From Peptococcaceae bacterium UBA3933 (GTDB taxonomy: Bacteria; Bacillota; Peptococcia; Peptococcales; BICA1-8), in NCBI GenBank assembly GCA_002385805.1, contig DGEF01000066.1:1-52870 (forward strand): 52,870 nucleotides of DNA, read 5' to 3'. Positions within the stretch are counted from its first letter, which is position 1, and each line of letters begins with the position of its first letter. The notes beneath the pieces were generated by a model. It saw nothing but the letters and a program-made list of their open reading frames with translations, was not told the origin of the DNA and searched no databases. Positions 25,218 through 34,241 of the stretch are shown here, piece after piece. The position numbers and the translations under genes are program-made.

Positions 25218-26777
25218 TTGGTGCAAACAAATTCCAATGCAGATAGTGAGGGCAGGTTTACTGCCCTGGAAACAAATGTTAATGCTATTCGTGCTGTTGC
25301 CGGTGCCATTCAAGGGACTATAGGGCCTAAGGGTTTGGACACCATGTTAGTGGATCAGTTTGGTGATGTGATTATCACTAATGATGGTGTTACTATATTG
25401 AATCTAATGGAAGCCAACCACCCTGCGGCCAAGATGTTAATCAATATAGCCAAATCGCAACAGGAACAAATCGGCGATGGTACCACAACAGCCACTTTAA
25501 TGGCCGGAGAAATGGTTACCGAAGGGCTAAATCAGATTAATCGGGGAGTTCCCGTTGCGCGAGTAATTGAAGGTTTAAGAAAAGGAATAAAGTTTGCTTT
25601 AACATCTATTGAAGAAAAAAGTCAAGTGATTAAAGGGATTGAAGACCCTAGATTATTTCAAATTGCTTATATAGCCGGCCGTGAATACGAGGATATCGCT
25701 AAGTTAGTAGTGGAGGCCGCACAGATTATAGGTGAGGAAAAACTTAAAGAGCCCTCTTTTAAACTCGTTGATACAATTAAAGCTCTGGAAGGAGCTAAAA
25801 ATGAGGTATTTTTAGGAGTCCTTATTAATAAACAAAGAATGAATAAACAAATGCCCAGGTCTTTAGAAGAACAGGTCCGGATATTAATTATTGATGATGC
25901 TTTAGAGCCGGAAGAAATTGATGATGAAGCTTTAACTACTGAGGCAGGTTTTGCCAGGTACCTGGAGCTGAGAAAGGAATTTGAAGATAACCTTGCAAAA
26001 ATTATTGAACTAGGCATTAATTTAGTTTTGGTAGATCGGGGAGTAGATGATTTAGCCGAGGAAATTTTAGGTGATGCAGGAATAATGGTTGTTCAGAGGG
26101 TTGCCCGAAAAGATTTACATAATGTCAGTGAACATACGGGAGCCCGCATGATCAAAAGAACTACCTTAAAGAAAAACATAGATGAATTAGAAAAATATGT
26201 GGGCTTTGCGAAACATGTTTATGAAGATGAAAAATTAGAGCATATTAGGATTTTAGGAGGTAGAGCTAAACCAATTGCTACCATTCTGGTTAGTGCCTCT
26301 ACGGAAGAGGTAGTAGGGGAACGGGAAAGAATTGCCAAGGATGCAGCATCTGCAGTTCAGGCCTGTATAAAAGGTGGCTTTGTTCCGGGAGGAGGTTCTG
26401 TGGAATTAGCCATAGCCCGGGAAGTGGAAGAGTTAAAAAAAGACCTGCGGGGAATGGCTGCTTTTGGTATTGATTGTGTTATTAGCGCCCTACGCCGTCC
26501 TTTTTTGCAAATTGTGGCCAATGCTGGTTTTAATCCTCTTGAAAAATTAGGGGATGTTACTCAGGCGCAAGTTGAAAGAAACAACTTTGCCTTAGGCATA
26601 AATTGTGATACCGGCGATATAGCAGATATGTTTGAATTAGGTGTGGTTGATCCAACCTTAGTGAAAATTTATGCTTTAAGGACAGCCGGTGAAGTAGCCG
26701 AGGCAATTTTACGCATAGATACTATTATAAGAAAGAAGGATGCAAAACATTCATCTGAAAGTAACGGAGAAATTTAA
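25218..26777 (+). CDS. Archaeal-type chaperonin (group II-like, bacterial 'group III'; thermosome/CCT family)
   Basis: Double-ring ATP-driven folding machine subunit of the thermosome/CCT family, not GroEL. The 519 residues carry the equatorial ATP motifs GPKGLDTML (near residue 36), NDGVTIL (55-61) and GDGTTT (86-91). An apical part with a lid-type protrusion follows, then a C-terminal equatorial half with GGFVPGGGSVELAIARE near 385 and MFELGVVDPTLVKIYALRTAGEVAEAILRIDTII. No GroES would be needed, since the lid is built in. The start is TTG 25218 or GTG 25221. It lies between hrcA and grpE. Related genes in the dnaK operon of Carboxydothermus and some other bacteria were described as group III chaperonins. 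Transfer from archaea or deep ancestry are both possible. Confidence 0.93.
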   Translation: MVQTNSNADSEGRFTALETNVNAIRAVAGAIQGTIGPKGLDTMLVDQFGDVIITNDGVTILNLMEANHPAAKMLINIAKSQQEQIGDGTTTATLMAGEMVTEGLNQINRGVPVARVIEGLRKGIKFALTSIEEKSQVIKGIEDPRLFQIAYIAGREYEDIAKLVVEAAQIIGEEKLKEPSFKLVDTIKALEGAKNEVFLGVLINKQRMNKQMPRSLEEQVRILIIDDALEPEEIDDEALTTEAGFARYLELRKEFEDNLAKIIELGINLVLVDRGVDDLAEEILGDAGIMVVQRVARKDLHNVSEHTGARMIKRTTLKKNIDELEKYVGFAKHVYEDEKLEHIRILGGRAKPIATILVSASTEEVVGERERIAKDAASAVQACIKGGFVPGGGSVELAIAREVEELKKDLRGMAAFGIDCVISALRRPFLQIVANAGFNPLEKLGDVTQAQVERNNFALGINCDTGDIADMFELGVVDPTLVKIYALRTAGEVAEAILRIDTIIRKKDAKHSSESNGEI

Positions 26778-26809
26778 AAAATATAAAGAAAGCTAGGTGT
26801 TTGAGGAAA

Positions 26810-27433
26810 ATGGTTGAGAAAAAATACGAAGAAAACTTAGAAGAGAGTTTCGAGGAGAATTTGGAAGGGAATCAAGATGAGACACCTGAAGAAAAGGAAA
26901 CAAATGAGGCTACGGAGGAAAAAAAGGATATAGATTCTGAGATTAACAAAGGGGAGGAAGACGCTGAAGACCCCAAAGATAACGAAATTGCAAAACTAAA
27001 ACAGGAAAAGGATGAATTAAATCAAAGATACTTAAGAATCGCTGCCGACTTTGATAATTTCCGCAAGAGAACCAGAGCAGAAAAAGAAGAGCTGGTTAAA
27101 TATGCTAATGTTAATCTGGTAAGCGAACTTTTACCGGTTTTAGATAATTTCGAAAGAGCTTTAGATGTAAAGGAACCCAGCGAAGAAGTGCAAAAGTATT
27201 TAATGGGTATGGAAATGATCTTCAAACAATTAATGAAGATATTAAATGATGCCGGCCTCGAGTACATAGAAGCCTTAGGCAAAACCTTTGATCCTGAAAA
27301 GCACGAAGCTGTTATGCGGGTTACAGATACAGAAGTAGAAACTGATACTGTTGTGGAAGAATTAAGAAAGGGTTATGCCTTTAAAGATAAAGTGATTAGA
27401 CCTAGTATGGTTAAAGTAGCGACTAAAAATTAA
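26810..27433 (+). CDS. grpE: Nucleotide exchange factor GrpE
   Basis: Releases ADP from DnaK. From ATG 26810 there are 207 residues. The first 65 or so are very acidic and low in complexity (many Glu, Asp and Lys), the middle forms the long coiled coil (EIAKLKQEKDELNQRYLRIAADFDNFRKRT), and the C-terminal beta domain contains GLEYIEALGKTFDPEKHEAVM. An in-frame TTG at 26801 is an alternative start. It lies 32 bp after the chaperonin and 38 bp before dnaK, clearly in one operon. Confidence 0.95.
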   Translation: MVEKKYEENLEESFEENLEGNQDETPEEKETNEATEEKKDIDSEINKGEEDAEDPKDNEIAKLKQEKDELNQRYLRIAADFDNFRKRTRAEKEELVKYANVNLVSELLPVLDNFERALDVKEPSEEVQKYLMGMEMIFKQLMKILNDAGLEYIEALGKTFDPEKHEAVMRVTDTEVETDTVVEELRKGYAFKDKVIRPSMVKVATKN

Positions 27434-27471
27434 TGATTAATAATTAATCCATTTTAGGAGGTAAGTTAGTT

Positions 27472-29304
27472 ATGAGTAAAGTAATCGGTATTGACTTAGG
27501 AACCACTAACTCCTGTGTAGCTGTAATGGAGGGTGGCGAGCCGGTAATAATTCCTAATGCAGAAGGAAACCGGACTACTCCTTCTGTAGTAGGTTTTTCC
27601 AAAACAGGAGAGCGTTTGGTGGGTCAAGTAGCCAAACGGCAGGCAATTACCAATCCTGATAGAACCATAAGTTCAATTAAAAGACATATGGGTACAACTT
27701 ACAAGGTGAAAATAGATAATAAGGAATATACACCTCAAGAAATTTCCGCTATGATCTTGCAAAAATTAAAAGCCGATGCGGAAAGTTATTTAGGTGAACC
27801 GGTAACCAAAGCGGTAATTACCGTGCCCGCTTATTTTACCGACAGTCAACGTCAAGCAACTAAAGATGCTGGAAGAATTGCCGGCTTAGAGGTTTTAAGA
27901 ATTATTAATGAGCCGACCGCTGCATCTTTAGCTTATGGATTAGATAAAGAAGAAGACCAAACTATTTTAGTTTTCGACTTAGGCGGCGGAACCTTTGATG
28001 TTTCTATCCTGGAACTGGGTGACGGTGTTTTCGAAGTAAAAGCCACCGCCGGAAATAACCGCTTGGGCGGTGATGATTTTGACCAAAGGATTATTGATTG
28101 GATGGTTGAGGATTTTAAGAAACAGACTTCCGTTGATTTAACCAAAGATAAGATGGCCATGCAACGGTTAAAAGAAGCTGCGGAAAAAGCTAAAATTGAG
28201 TTGTCTTCCGTTACAACTACCAACATTAACTTGCCCTTTATTACGGCTACTGCCGATGGACCTCAGCATTTGGATATGACTTTAACCAGAGCTAAATTTG
28301 ACGAATTAACTGCCGATTTAGTGGAAAAAACCATGGGTCCCACCCGTCAGGCTTTGGCCGATGCAGGGTTGAAGCCTCAAGATATTGATAAAGTTATTTT
28401 AGTAGGTGGTTCTACACGGATTCCTGCGGTGCAGGAGGCGATTAAGAAGTATTTAGGAAAAGAACCCCATAAAGGCATTAACCCTGATGAATGTGTGGCT
28501 ATTGGTGCTGCAATTCAAGCAGGGGTATTAGCCGGTGAAGTAAAAGACGTTCTGTTATTGGATGTTACTCCTTTGTCTTTAGGTATTGAAACATTAGGTG
28601 GAGTGTTTACTAAATTAATTGAGCGGAATACCACCATTCCTACTTCCAAAAGCCAGATATTCTCAACGGCAGCCGATAATCAAACCACTGTAGAAATCCA
28701 TGTCCTACAGGGCGAAAGAGAAATGGCTGCTTACAACAAAACCTTAGGACGTTTCCAATTAACCGGTATTCCACCTGCTCCTAGAGGTGTTCCACAGATT
28801 GAAGTTAAATTTGATATAGATGCTAACGGAATTGTTAATGTTTCGGCTAAGGATTTGGGAACCGGAAGAGAACAGGCTATTACCATTAAGTCCTCCAGTG
28901 GTTTATCTGACGAGGAAATAGAAAAAATGATCAAAGAGGCGGAAGCCAATGCGGAAGCTGACAAGAAACGTAGAGAAGAAGCGGAAACCAGAAACCAGGC
29001 GGATTCGTTAATTTATCAAACTGAGAAGACCTTAAAAGAATTAGGGGATAAAGTCAGTGCCCAAGAGAAAGAACAGGTAGAAAAAGCCAAAGAGGATTTG
29101 AAAAAAGCTTTAGAAAGCAATAACATTGCTGATATTAAATCTAAAATTGAATCTTTAACTGAAGAACTTTATAAACTAACCTCCAAAATGTATCAGCAGG
29201 CTAATCCCGGCCAGGACCAAGCCGGCCCTCAAGGGCAAGCTTCTCAGGATGATAACGTAGTTGATGCAGAATTTAGAGAAGTTAATGAGGATGATAATAA
29301 ATAA
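27472..29304 (+). CDS. dnaK: Chaperone DnaK (Hsp70)
   Basis: ATP-dependent chaperone that binds exposed hydrophobic stretches of proteins in the cytoplasm. The 610 residues are complete: the N-terminal ATPase domain starts GIDLGTTNSCVAV, VFDLGGGTFDVSIL lies in the middle, VGGSTRIPAVQ near 305, then the substrate domain, helical lid and a Gln/Asp-rich tail ending in EFREVNEDDNK. AGGAGGTAAG precedes the ATG. The protein lacks the insert found in Gram-negative DnaK, as expected for a Firmicute. A hairpin separates it from dnaJ. Confidence 0.98.
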   Translation: MSKVIGIDLGTTNSCVAVMEGGEPVIIPNAEGNRTTPSVVGFSKTGERLVGQVAKRQAITNPDRTISSIKRHMGTTYKVKIDNKEYTPQEISAMILQKLKADAESYLGEPVTKAVITVPAYFTDSQRQATKDAGRIAGLEVLRIINEPTAASLAYGLDKEEDQTILVFDLGGGTFDVSILELGDGVFEVKATAGNNRLGGDDFDQRIIDWMVEDFKKQTSVDLTKDKMAMQRLKEAAEKAKIELSSVTTTNINLPFITATADGPQHLDMTLTRAKFDELTADLVEKTMGPTRQALADAGLKPQDIDKVILVGGSTRIPAVQEAIKKYLGKEPHKGINPDECVAIGAAIQAGVLAGEVKDVLLLDVTPLSLGIETLGGVFTKLIERNTTIPTSKSQIFSTAADNQTTVEIHVLQGEREMAAYNKTLGRFQLTGIPPAPRGVPQIEVKFDIDANGIVNVSAKDLGTGREQAITIKSSSGLSDEEIEKMIKEAEANAEADKKRREEAETRNQADSLIYQTEKTLKELGDKVSAQEKEQVEKAKEDLKKALESNNIADIKSKIESLTEELYKLTSKMYQQANPGQDQAGPQGQASQDDNVVDAEFREVNEDDNK

Positions 29305-29332
29305 GTTTAGGTTACTGGCGACTGGCAAATTG

Positions 29333-29367
29333 AATTGGCAGGGGGATTTTCCTCCTAGCCAATTTTC
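29333..29367 (+). terminator. Terminator-like hairpin between dnaK and dnaJ
   Basis: AATTGGC (29333-29339) pairs with GCCAATT (29358-29364), continued inside by AGGGGGA opposite TCCTCCT, and TTTT follows with one interruption (TTTTCATTT). It could lower dnaJ expression relative to dnaK or stabilise the dnaK mRNA end. Confidence 0.6.
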
Positions 29368-29479
29368 ATTTCCCTAAAAAGTGAAATAGTTTAAAACTTA
29401 GGAAAAACTAAAGGTGTCAGTTAGCCGGTAAGGGGAAAATCACCAATCACAAGTCACTTATATAAGGAGGTGAACCGGG

Positions 29480-30628
29480 ATGGCTAAACGGGACTACTAT
29501 GAAGTGCTAGGTGTGAGCAGGGACGCAAGTGAAGATGATATCAAAAAAGCTTATCGCAAGCTAGCCCGGAAATATCACCCAGATGTTAACCCGGGAGATA
29601 AAGAGGCAGAGGAAAAATTTAAAGAAATTAACGAAGCTTATGAGGTATTGTCCGACCCTGAAAAGAGAGCCCGTTATGATCAGTTCGGTCATGCTGGTTT
29701 TGATAATAATGGCTTTGGTGGTGCTGGCTTCGGTGGTCATGACTTTGGCGGTTTTAGTGATATCTTTGATATGTTCTTCGGTAGTGCTTTTGGCGGGCAG
29801 ACCCGGAGAGGACCACGTAAAGGGGCTGATGTTCGCTATGAGCTAACTATCGAGTTTGAAGAGGCCGCTTTTGGTACAACCAAAACTATTACTATCCCGC
29901 GGTGGGAGAGTTGTTCCGCCTGCCATGGTACAGGTGCCAGGAAAGGAACACAGCCTGTTACATGCCCGCGGTGTAAAGGAACAGGCCAAATAGCTCATAC
30001 CCAGAGAACGCCTTTAGGGCATTTTCAAAGTATTCGTACTTGCCCGGAATGTCAGGGTGAAGGTAAAGTCATTAAAGACCCTTGTCCACAGTGTAGAGGT
30101 AAAGGGAAAATTAGACGGAATCGCAAGGTTGAAATTAAAGTTCCCGCCGGTGTTGACACAGGCTCGCGTCTGCGGATGTCCGGTGAAGGTGAGGCAGGGG
30201 AGTTAGGTGGACCGCCTGGGGACTTATATATAATTATTAATGTTAAACCACATAAATATTTTGTGCGGCAGGGTGATGATATTTACTTAGAACAGCCTAT
30301 TAGTTTCGTTCAGGCTGCTTTAGGTGGAGAAATAGAAATTCCTACTTTAGAAGGGAAGGTTAAGTTTAAACTTCCTGAAGGAGTACAAACAGATACTATC
30401 TTTAGGTTAAAAGGAAAAGGGATTCAAAATGTCCAAGGTTATGGCAAAGGTGATCAACACGTAAAAGTAAAAGTAGTAACACCGAGAAACCTTACCAAGG
30501 AACAGAAAGAGTTGCTGAAAAAATTTGGTGAAACCTTGGGGGAAAATCCGGGAAAAATAGAGAAAGAAAGTAATGAACAAAAAGATAAAAGTTTCTTTGA
30601 TAAAGTTAAAGATGCTTTTAGAAATTAA
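29480..30628 (+). CDS. dnaJ: Co-chaperone DnaJ (Hsp40)
   Basis: Stimulates DnaK ATPase and delivers clients. The 382 residues are a full type I DnaJ: J domain with HPD near residue 33, a Gly/Phe-rich stretch (GFGGAGFGGHDFGGF), four zinc-binding repeats (CSACHGTG, CPRCKGTG, CPECQGEG, CPQCRGKG), and the C-terminal substrate domains. AAGGAGGTGA lies before the ATG. The preceding 175-bp gap contains a terminator-like hairpin and worn repeats but no clear promoter. Confidence 0.97.
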   Translation: MAKRDYYEVLGVSRDASEDDIKKAYRKLARKYHPDVNPGDKEAEEKFKEINEAYEVLSDPEKRARYDQFGHAGFDNNGFGGAGFGGHDFGGFSDIFDMFFGSAFGGQTRRGPRKGADVRYELTIEFEEAAFGTTKTITIPRWESCSACHGTGARKGTQPVTCPRCKGTGQIAHTQRTPLGHFQSIRTCPECQGEGKVIKDPCPQCRGKGKIRRNRKVEIKVPAGVDTGSRLRMSGEGEAGELGGPPGDLYIIINVKPHKYFVRQGDDIYLEQPISFVQAALGGEIEIPTLEGKVKFKLPEGVQTDTIFRLKGKGIQNVQGYGKGDQHVKVKVVTPRNLTKEQKELLKKFGETLGENPGKIEKESNEQKDKSFFDKVKDAFRN

Positions 30629-30640
30629 GGAGAAGAAAAT

Positions 30641-31570
30641 ATGGAATGGTTAGAAATTAGAGTTACCACGGAAAGTGAAGTTATTGAGGGAATAGCCAAT
30701 ATATTCCATGAGCTGGGGGCCGGTGGAGTAGTTATTGAAGACCCCCAGTTAATTGCCTATTACACCCAAAAAGGCCAATGGGATGATCATGAGTTTTCTG
30801 AGGAAATCTTAGAAAAACAAGAAGTAGTCGTTAAAGGTTATCTGCCGATAGATGAACATTTATTGCAAAAGCTGGAAGAATTAAAACAAGAGTTACAACA
30901 AATAGGCTCCAGAATGGGAAACGTGCCTATAAAAATTAATGCCAATGAGGTTCAGGAAGAAGACTGGGCTAATTCTTGGAAGGCATATTTTAAACCGGAA
31001 CGGATAGGTAAAAGGACTGTCATTAAACCTTCCTGGGAGGAGTATTCTTCTCAGGAAGGTGATTTAATAATTGAATTGGATCCGGGTATGGCCTTCGGAA
31101 CGGGAAATCACGCTACTACAGCATTATGCATAAAACTTTTAGAGAAATATGTGCAAAAAGGCATGGAAGTTTTTGATGTGGGCACGGGAAGCGGTATTTT
31201 AAGTATTCTGGCGGCTAAATTGGGGGCTGATTTTGTCCAAGCTTTTGATTATGACACAGTGGCTATTAAAGCGGCACGGGATAATGTTAGTTTAAACAAC
31301 TTAGAAAATAAAATTGAGGTAAAAGAAAGTGACCTTCTTCGGGAGGCCGTGGGAAGTGCCGATTTAGTGGTTGCCAATATAATAGCCGATATTATTATTA
31401 AGCTTATTCCGCAAGTTTCTTTAAAATTAAGAGAACGAGGTATTTTTATCTCTTCAGGTATTATTCAAGAAAGACAGGATGAGGTGTTAAAAGTACTGGC
31501 GGAATATGGCTTTACTGTTTTGGAGATAAAGGAACAAGAGGGTTGGGTGGCCATAGTTGCCCAAAAATAA
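30641..31570 (+). CDS. prmA: Ribosomal protein L11 methyltransferase
   Basis: SAM-dependent enzyme that methylates ribosomal protein L11. The 309 residues show the N-terminal substrate-recognition domain (MEWLEIRVTTESEVIEGIANIFHELGAGGVVIEDP) and the C-terminal methyltransferase domain with DPGMAFGTGNHATTALC, VFDVGTGSGILSILAAKLG and NIIADIIIKLIP. It starts 12 bp after dnaJ and is followed by rsmE, the normal Firmicutes order. Confidence 0.94.
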   Translation: MEWLEIRVTTESEVIEGIANIFHELGAGGVVIEDPQLIAYYTQKGQWDDHEFSEEILEKQEVVVKGYLPIDEHLLQKLEELKQELQQIGSRMGNVPIKINANEVQEEDWANSWKAYFKPERIGKRTVIKPSWEEYSSQEGDLIIELDPGMAFGTGNHATTALCIKLLEKYVQKGMEVFDVGTGSGILSILAAKLGADFVQAFDYDTVAIKAARDNVSLNNLENKIEVKESDLLREAVGSADLVVANIIADIIIKLIPQVSLKLRERGIFISSGIIQERQDEVLKVLAEYGFTVLEIKEQEGWVAIVAQK

Positions 31571-31592
31571 TAATTCTGGAGAGTAAAGAAAG

Positions 31593-32333
31593 ATGCGACG
31601 TTTTTTTGTCTCGGCTGAAGAAATTAAGAATAATAAGGCCTTCATATCAGGTTCAAATGCTCACCATTTGGCTACTGTTTTGCGCCTTAAGGAAGGCGCA
31701 AAAATTATTGTTTTTGATGGAACCGGATGGGAGTATGTGGTTGTTTTAAAGAAAATAACCAAAGAATTGGTAGAAGGTGAAATTGAGGAAAAAAGGGTTT
31801 CTTTACGGGAAACAAAATCCGAGATAACTTTGATTCAGGGTATCCCTAAAGGGGATAAAATGGATTTTATCATTCAGAAGTGTACGGAATTGGGGGTTGC
31901 GAAAATTATTCCCCTTATAACAGAGCGCACTGTGGTTAAACTAGATAAGGAAAGGATGGCCAAAAAACAAAACCGATGGCAAAAAATTGCTCAAGAAGCG
32001 GCTAAACAGTGCCAAAGAGCCACGGTTCCAGTAATTTCAGAAATTTATTCATGGCCGGTTCTACTTACCTCATTAACTACTTCAGACCCGGCGGTTGTTT
32101 TATGGGAAAAGGAAGAGGCCCGGGGTTTTAAAGATTATTTACAAAGTAAACCGGAATTAACGAAGTTACAGATAATTATTGGGCCGGAAGGCGGTTTTTC
32201 CCAAGGAGAAATTGAACAATTGAGAGAAAAAGGTGTTCAGAGCGTAACTTTAGGCCCTAGAATACTGCGAACAGAAACAGCTGGTTTGGCTGCCTTAACG
32301 ATGGTTCTTTACCAATTAGGTGATTTGGGGTGA
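31593..32333 (+). CDS. rsmE: 16S rRNA m3U1498 methyltransferase RsmE
   Basis: SPOUT-class enzyme that methylates U1498 of 16S rRNA. The 246 residues begin MRRFFVSAEE and include the PUA-like N-terminal part and the knotted SAM-binding end with IIGPEGGFSQGEI and LGPRILRTETAGLAAL, which are signature sequences of RsmE. Its stop overlaps the beginning of mtaB (GTGA), so translation is probably coupled. Confidence 0.94.
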   Translation: MRRFFVSAEEIKNNKAFISGSNAHHLATVLRLKEGAKIIVFDGTGWEYVVVLKKITKELVEGEIEEKRVSLRETKSEITLIQGIPKGDKMDFIIQKCTELGVAKIIPLITERTVVKLDKERMAKKQNRWQKIAQEAAKQCQRATVPVISEIYSWPVLLTSLTTSDPAVVLWEKEEARGFKDYLQSKPELTKLQIIIGPEGGFSQGEIEQLREKGVQSVTLGPRILRTETAGLAALTMVLYQLGDLG

Positions 32334-33655
32334 ATATATTGGTTAATCCCACAGTAGCTTTTTACACACTAGGTTGTAAGGTCAATCAAAACGAAACTGA
32401 AGCTTTAGGGGCTTTATTCAAAAACCATGGATATTCTGTTGTAGATTTTAATGAAAAAGCTGATGTATATGTGATCAATACCTGTACGGTGACTCATTTA
32501 GGTGATAGAAAATCCCGCCAGATGATTAGACGAGCCGTTAACAATAACCCTGAGGCGATTATCGTAGTAACAGGGTGTTATGCCCAAACCTCTCCTGAGG
32601 ACGTAAAAAAAATTTACGGAGTAGATTTAATCATCGGTACCAGGGACCGGGCGCGGATGGTAGAACTGGTAGAAGAATATAAAAAAGGTCAGGAACCTAT
32701 TACTTTTGTAGGTGACATTTTTCAAGCCCGGGATTTTGAAGAGCTCCCCATAGATCGTTTAATAAATCGTACCAGGGCTTACTTAAAAGTACAGGAAGGG
32801 TGCCAGCAATTTTGCACGTACTGCATTATTCCCTATGCCCGTGGTCCCTTACGTAGTAGAAGTATAGAAAGTGCTATCAAAGAAGCAAACAAATTAGTTG
32901 AAGCCGGGTTTAAGGAGTTAATTCTTACAGGCATACATCTAGGGGCATATGGAAAAGACTTATCAGAAAATATAGATCTCGCTGATTTATGCAGAGAGAT
33001 CCTGGAAAAAACTAAAATTGAAAGGCTTAGGTTGAGTTCTTTAGAGTCTGTGGAAATAAGTGATGAGCTTTTAAATTTAATGGCAGACAACCCCAGGTTT
33101 TGCCGTCATCTACACATTCCTCTGCAGAATGGGGACGATGAGATTTTAAAATTAATGAACAGGCCCTATACTACTGCAGATTTTCGTCACCTTATTCAAA
33201 AAATCAGAAATAAGATCCCCGATATAGGTATTACTTCCGATATTATGGTAGGTTTTCCCGGTGAAACTGATACTCATTTTGCTAATAGTTTGGCTTTTGT
33301 GGAGGAAATGGGCTTCAGTGGGCTACATGTATTTAAATATTCCCCCCGCAAAGGTACACCTGCCAGCAAGTTTCCCAACCAGGTCCCTGCTCCTGTAAAA
33401 GAAAAACGCAGCAAGGCTATGCTAAAATTAGCAGAGCAGGGCTTTGTTAACTTTGCCCAAAAATACGTGGGGAAAACCTTGGATGTTTTAGTGGAAACCG
33501 AATGGCCTCAAGGTGGATGGGAAGGACACACGGACAACTATTTACGTGTAATCTTAACGGAAGAAGTTAATAAAGGTGAAATAGTTCCTGTTCGGATTAA
33601 AAGTGTAGAGAAAAAATATGTCCGCGGTGAACTTATAAAAGCAGGAACTGAGTAA
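32330..33655 (+). CDS. mtaB: tRNA t6A37 methylthiotransferase MtaB
   Basis: Radical SAM enzyme that turns t6A37 of tRNA into ms2t6A. The product of about 440 residues has the N-terminal UPF0004 domain with its own cluster cysteines (LGCKVNQNE and INTCTVTH), the radical SAM motif CQQFCTYC at residues 158-165, and a C-terminal TRAM domain. The KVNQNET N-terminus distinguishes MtaB from MiaB and RimO. Start is GTG 32330, overlapping the rsmE stop, or the in-frame TTG 32339, which is better spaced from GGGGTGA. Last gene of the heat-shock/translation run. Confidence 0.93.
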   Translation: MNILVNPTVAFYTLGCKVNQNETEALGALFKNHGYSVVDFNEKADVYVINTCTVTHLGDRKSRQMIRRAVNNNPEAIIVVTGCYAQTSPEDVKKIYGVDLIIGTRDRARMVELVEEYKKGQEPITFVGDIFQARDFEELPIDRLINRTRAYLKVQEGCQQFCTYCIIPYARGPLRSRSIESAIKEANKLVEAGFKELILTGIHLGAYGKDLSENIDLADLCREILEKTKIERLRLSSLESVEISDELLNLMADNPRFCRHLHIPLQNGDDEILKLMNRPYTTADFRHLIQKIRNKIPDIGITSDIMVGFPGETDTHFANSLAFVEEMGFSGLHVFKYSPRKGTPASKFPNQVPAPVKEKRSKAMLKLAEQGFVNFAQKYVGKTLDVLVETEWPQGGWEGHTDNYLRVILTEEVNKGEIVPVRIKSVEKKYVRGELIKAGTE

Positions 33656-33735
33656 AAAATGTAGAAGAGTATCTATGATGTTTTATGAAACTGTATATTT
33701 ATTTAAACCACGGATGGATACTGATACATTAATGT

Positions 33736-33815
33736 CTACTAGTGAGCGAGTGGGCGAGATTCTAGTCACTAGTCACTAAATTACTAGCCACCAGCCACTA
33801 ACAACTAGCCACTAC
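33736..33815 (+). repeat. Composite intergenic repeat upstream of the HIT gene
   Basis: Tandem variants of CTAGTCACTAGTCACTAA and ACTAGCCACCAGCCACTA fill the gap. The last 29 bp (33786-33814) match 22698-22726 at 28 of 29 positions, 11 kb away. A GAGCGAGTGGGCGAGA word at its start resembles GGCCAGTGGGCG at 52478. It runs up to the hinT ribosome site. Confidence 0.7.
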
Positions 33816-33835
33816 TACGGTGGGGAGGTGAAAAC

Positions 33836-34180
33836 ATGAGTGATTGTCTATTTTGCAAAATCGCCCAAAAAGAAATTCCTGCACAGGTAGTTTACGAAGA
33901 TGAAAAAGTAATGGCCTTTAATGATATAAATCCCCAAGCACCTGTTCATATCCTGGTAATACCTAAGAAACATATTACTGATTTAGTAAATTTAGAGGAA
34001 AATGATTTGTCCCTAATTGCTGAGATTTTTAAGATAATCAAACAGATTGCCGGGGAGAAAGGTTTGGATCAAGAGGGATACCGGGTTGTTAATAACTGTG
34101 GAGAAAAAGGTGGTCAAACAGTTCCTCATTTACATTTTCATCTTCTCGGCGGTAGACAAATGAATTGGCCTCCTGGTTAA
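33836..34180 (+). CDS. hinT: HIT family purine nucleoside phosphoramidase (HinT-like)
   Basis: Small hydrolase of the histidine triad family acting on nucleoside phosphoramidates and acyl-adenylates. The 114 residues include the N-terminal CLFCKIAQKEIPA with the pair of zinc-type cysteines, HILVIPKKH, and the active-site triad VPHLHFHLLGG near the C-terminus. GGGGAGGTGA precedes the ATG. Its place between mtaB and rpsU is common in Clostridia. Confidence 0.93.
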   Translation: MSDCLFCKIAQKEIPAQVVYEDEKVMAFNDINPQAPVHILVIPKKHITDLVNLEENDLSLIAEIFKIIKQIAGEKGLDQEGYRVVNNCGEKGGQTVPHLHFHLLGGRQMNWPPG

Positions 34181-34182
34181 AC

Positions 34183-34211
34183 TTGATTAAAAATAGTTAT
34201 TTTAGTATAAT
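34183..34211 (+). promoter_or_regulatory. Promoter of rpsU
   Basis: TTGATT (34183-34188), exactly 17 bp, TATAAT (34206-34211). It begins just after the hinT stop codon and gives an rpsU leader of about 80 nt. Confidence 0.75.
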
Positions 34212-34241
34212 TAGTCATGTGTCAATTTTATCCCTAGTTAG

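Noticed and set aside
29583..29846. A plus-strand 87-residue frame inside dnaJ
   Set aside because: An out-of-frame reading of the Gly/Phe-rich part of dnaJ; no start signal.
33736..33815. CRISPR array suggested by short tandem repeats
   Set aside because: Units are 7-16 bp, contiguous and without unique spacers, and no cas gene is nearby.
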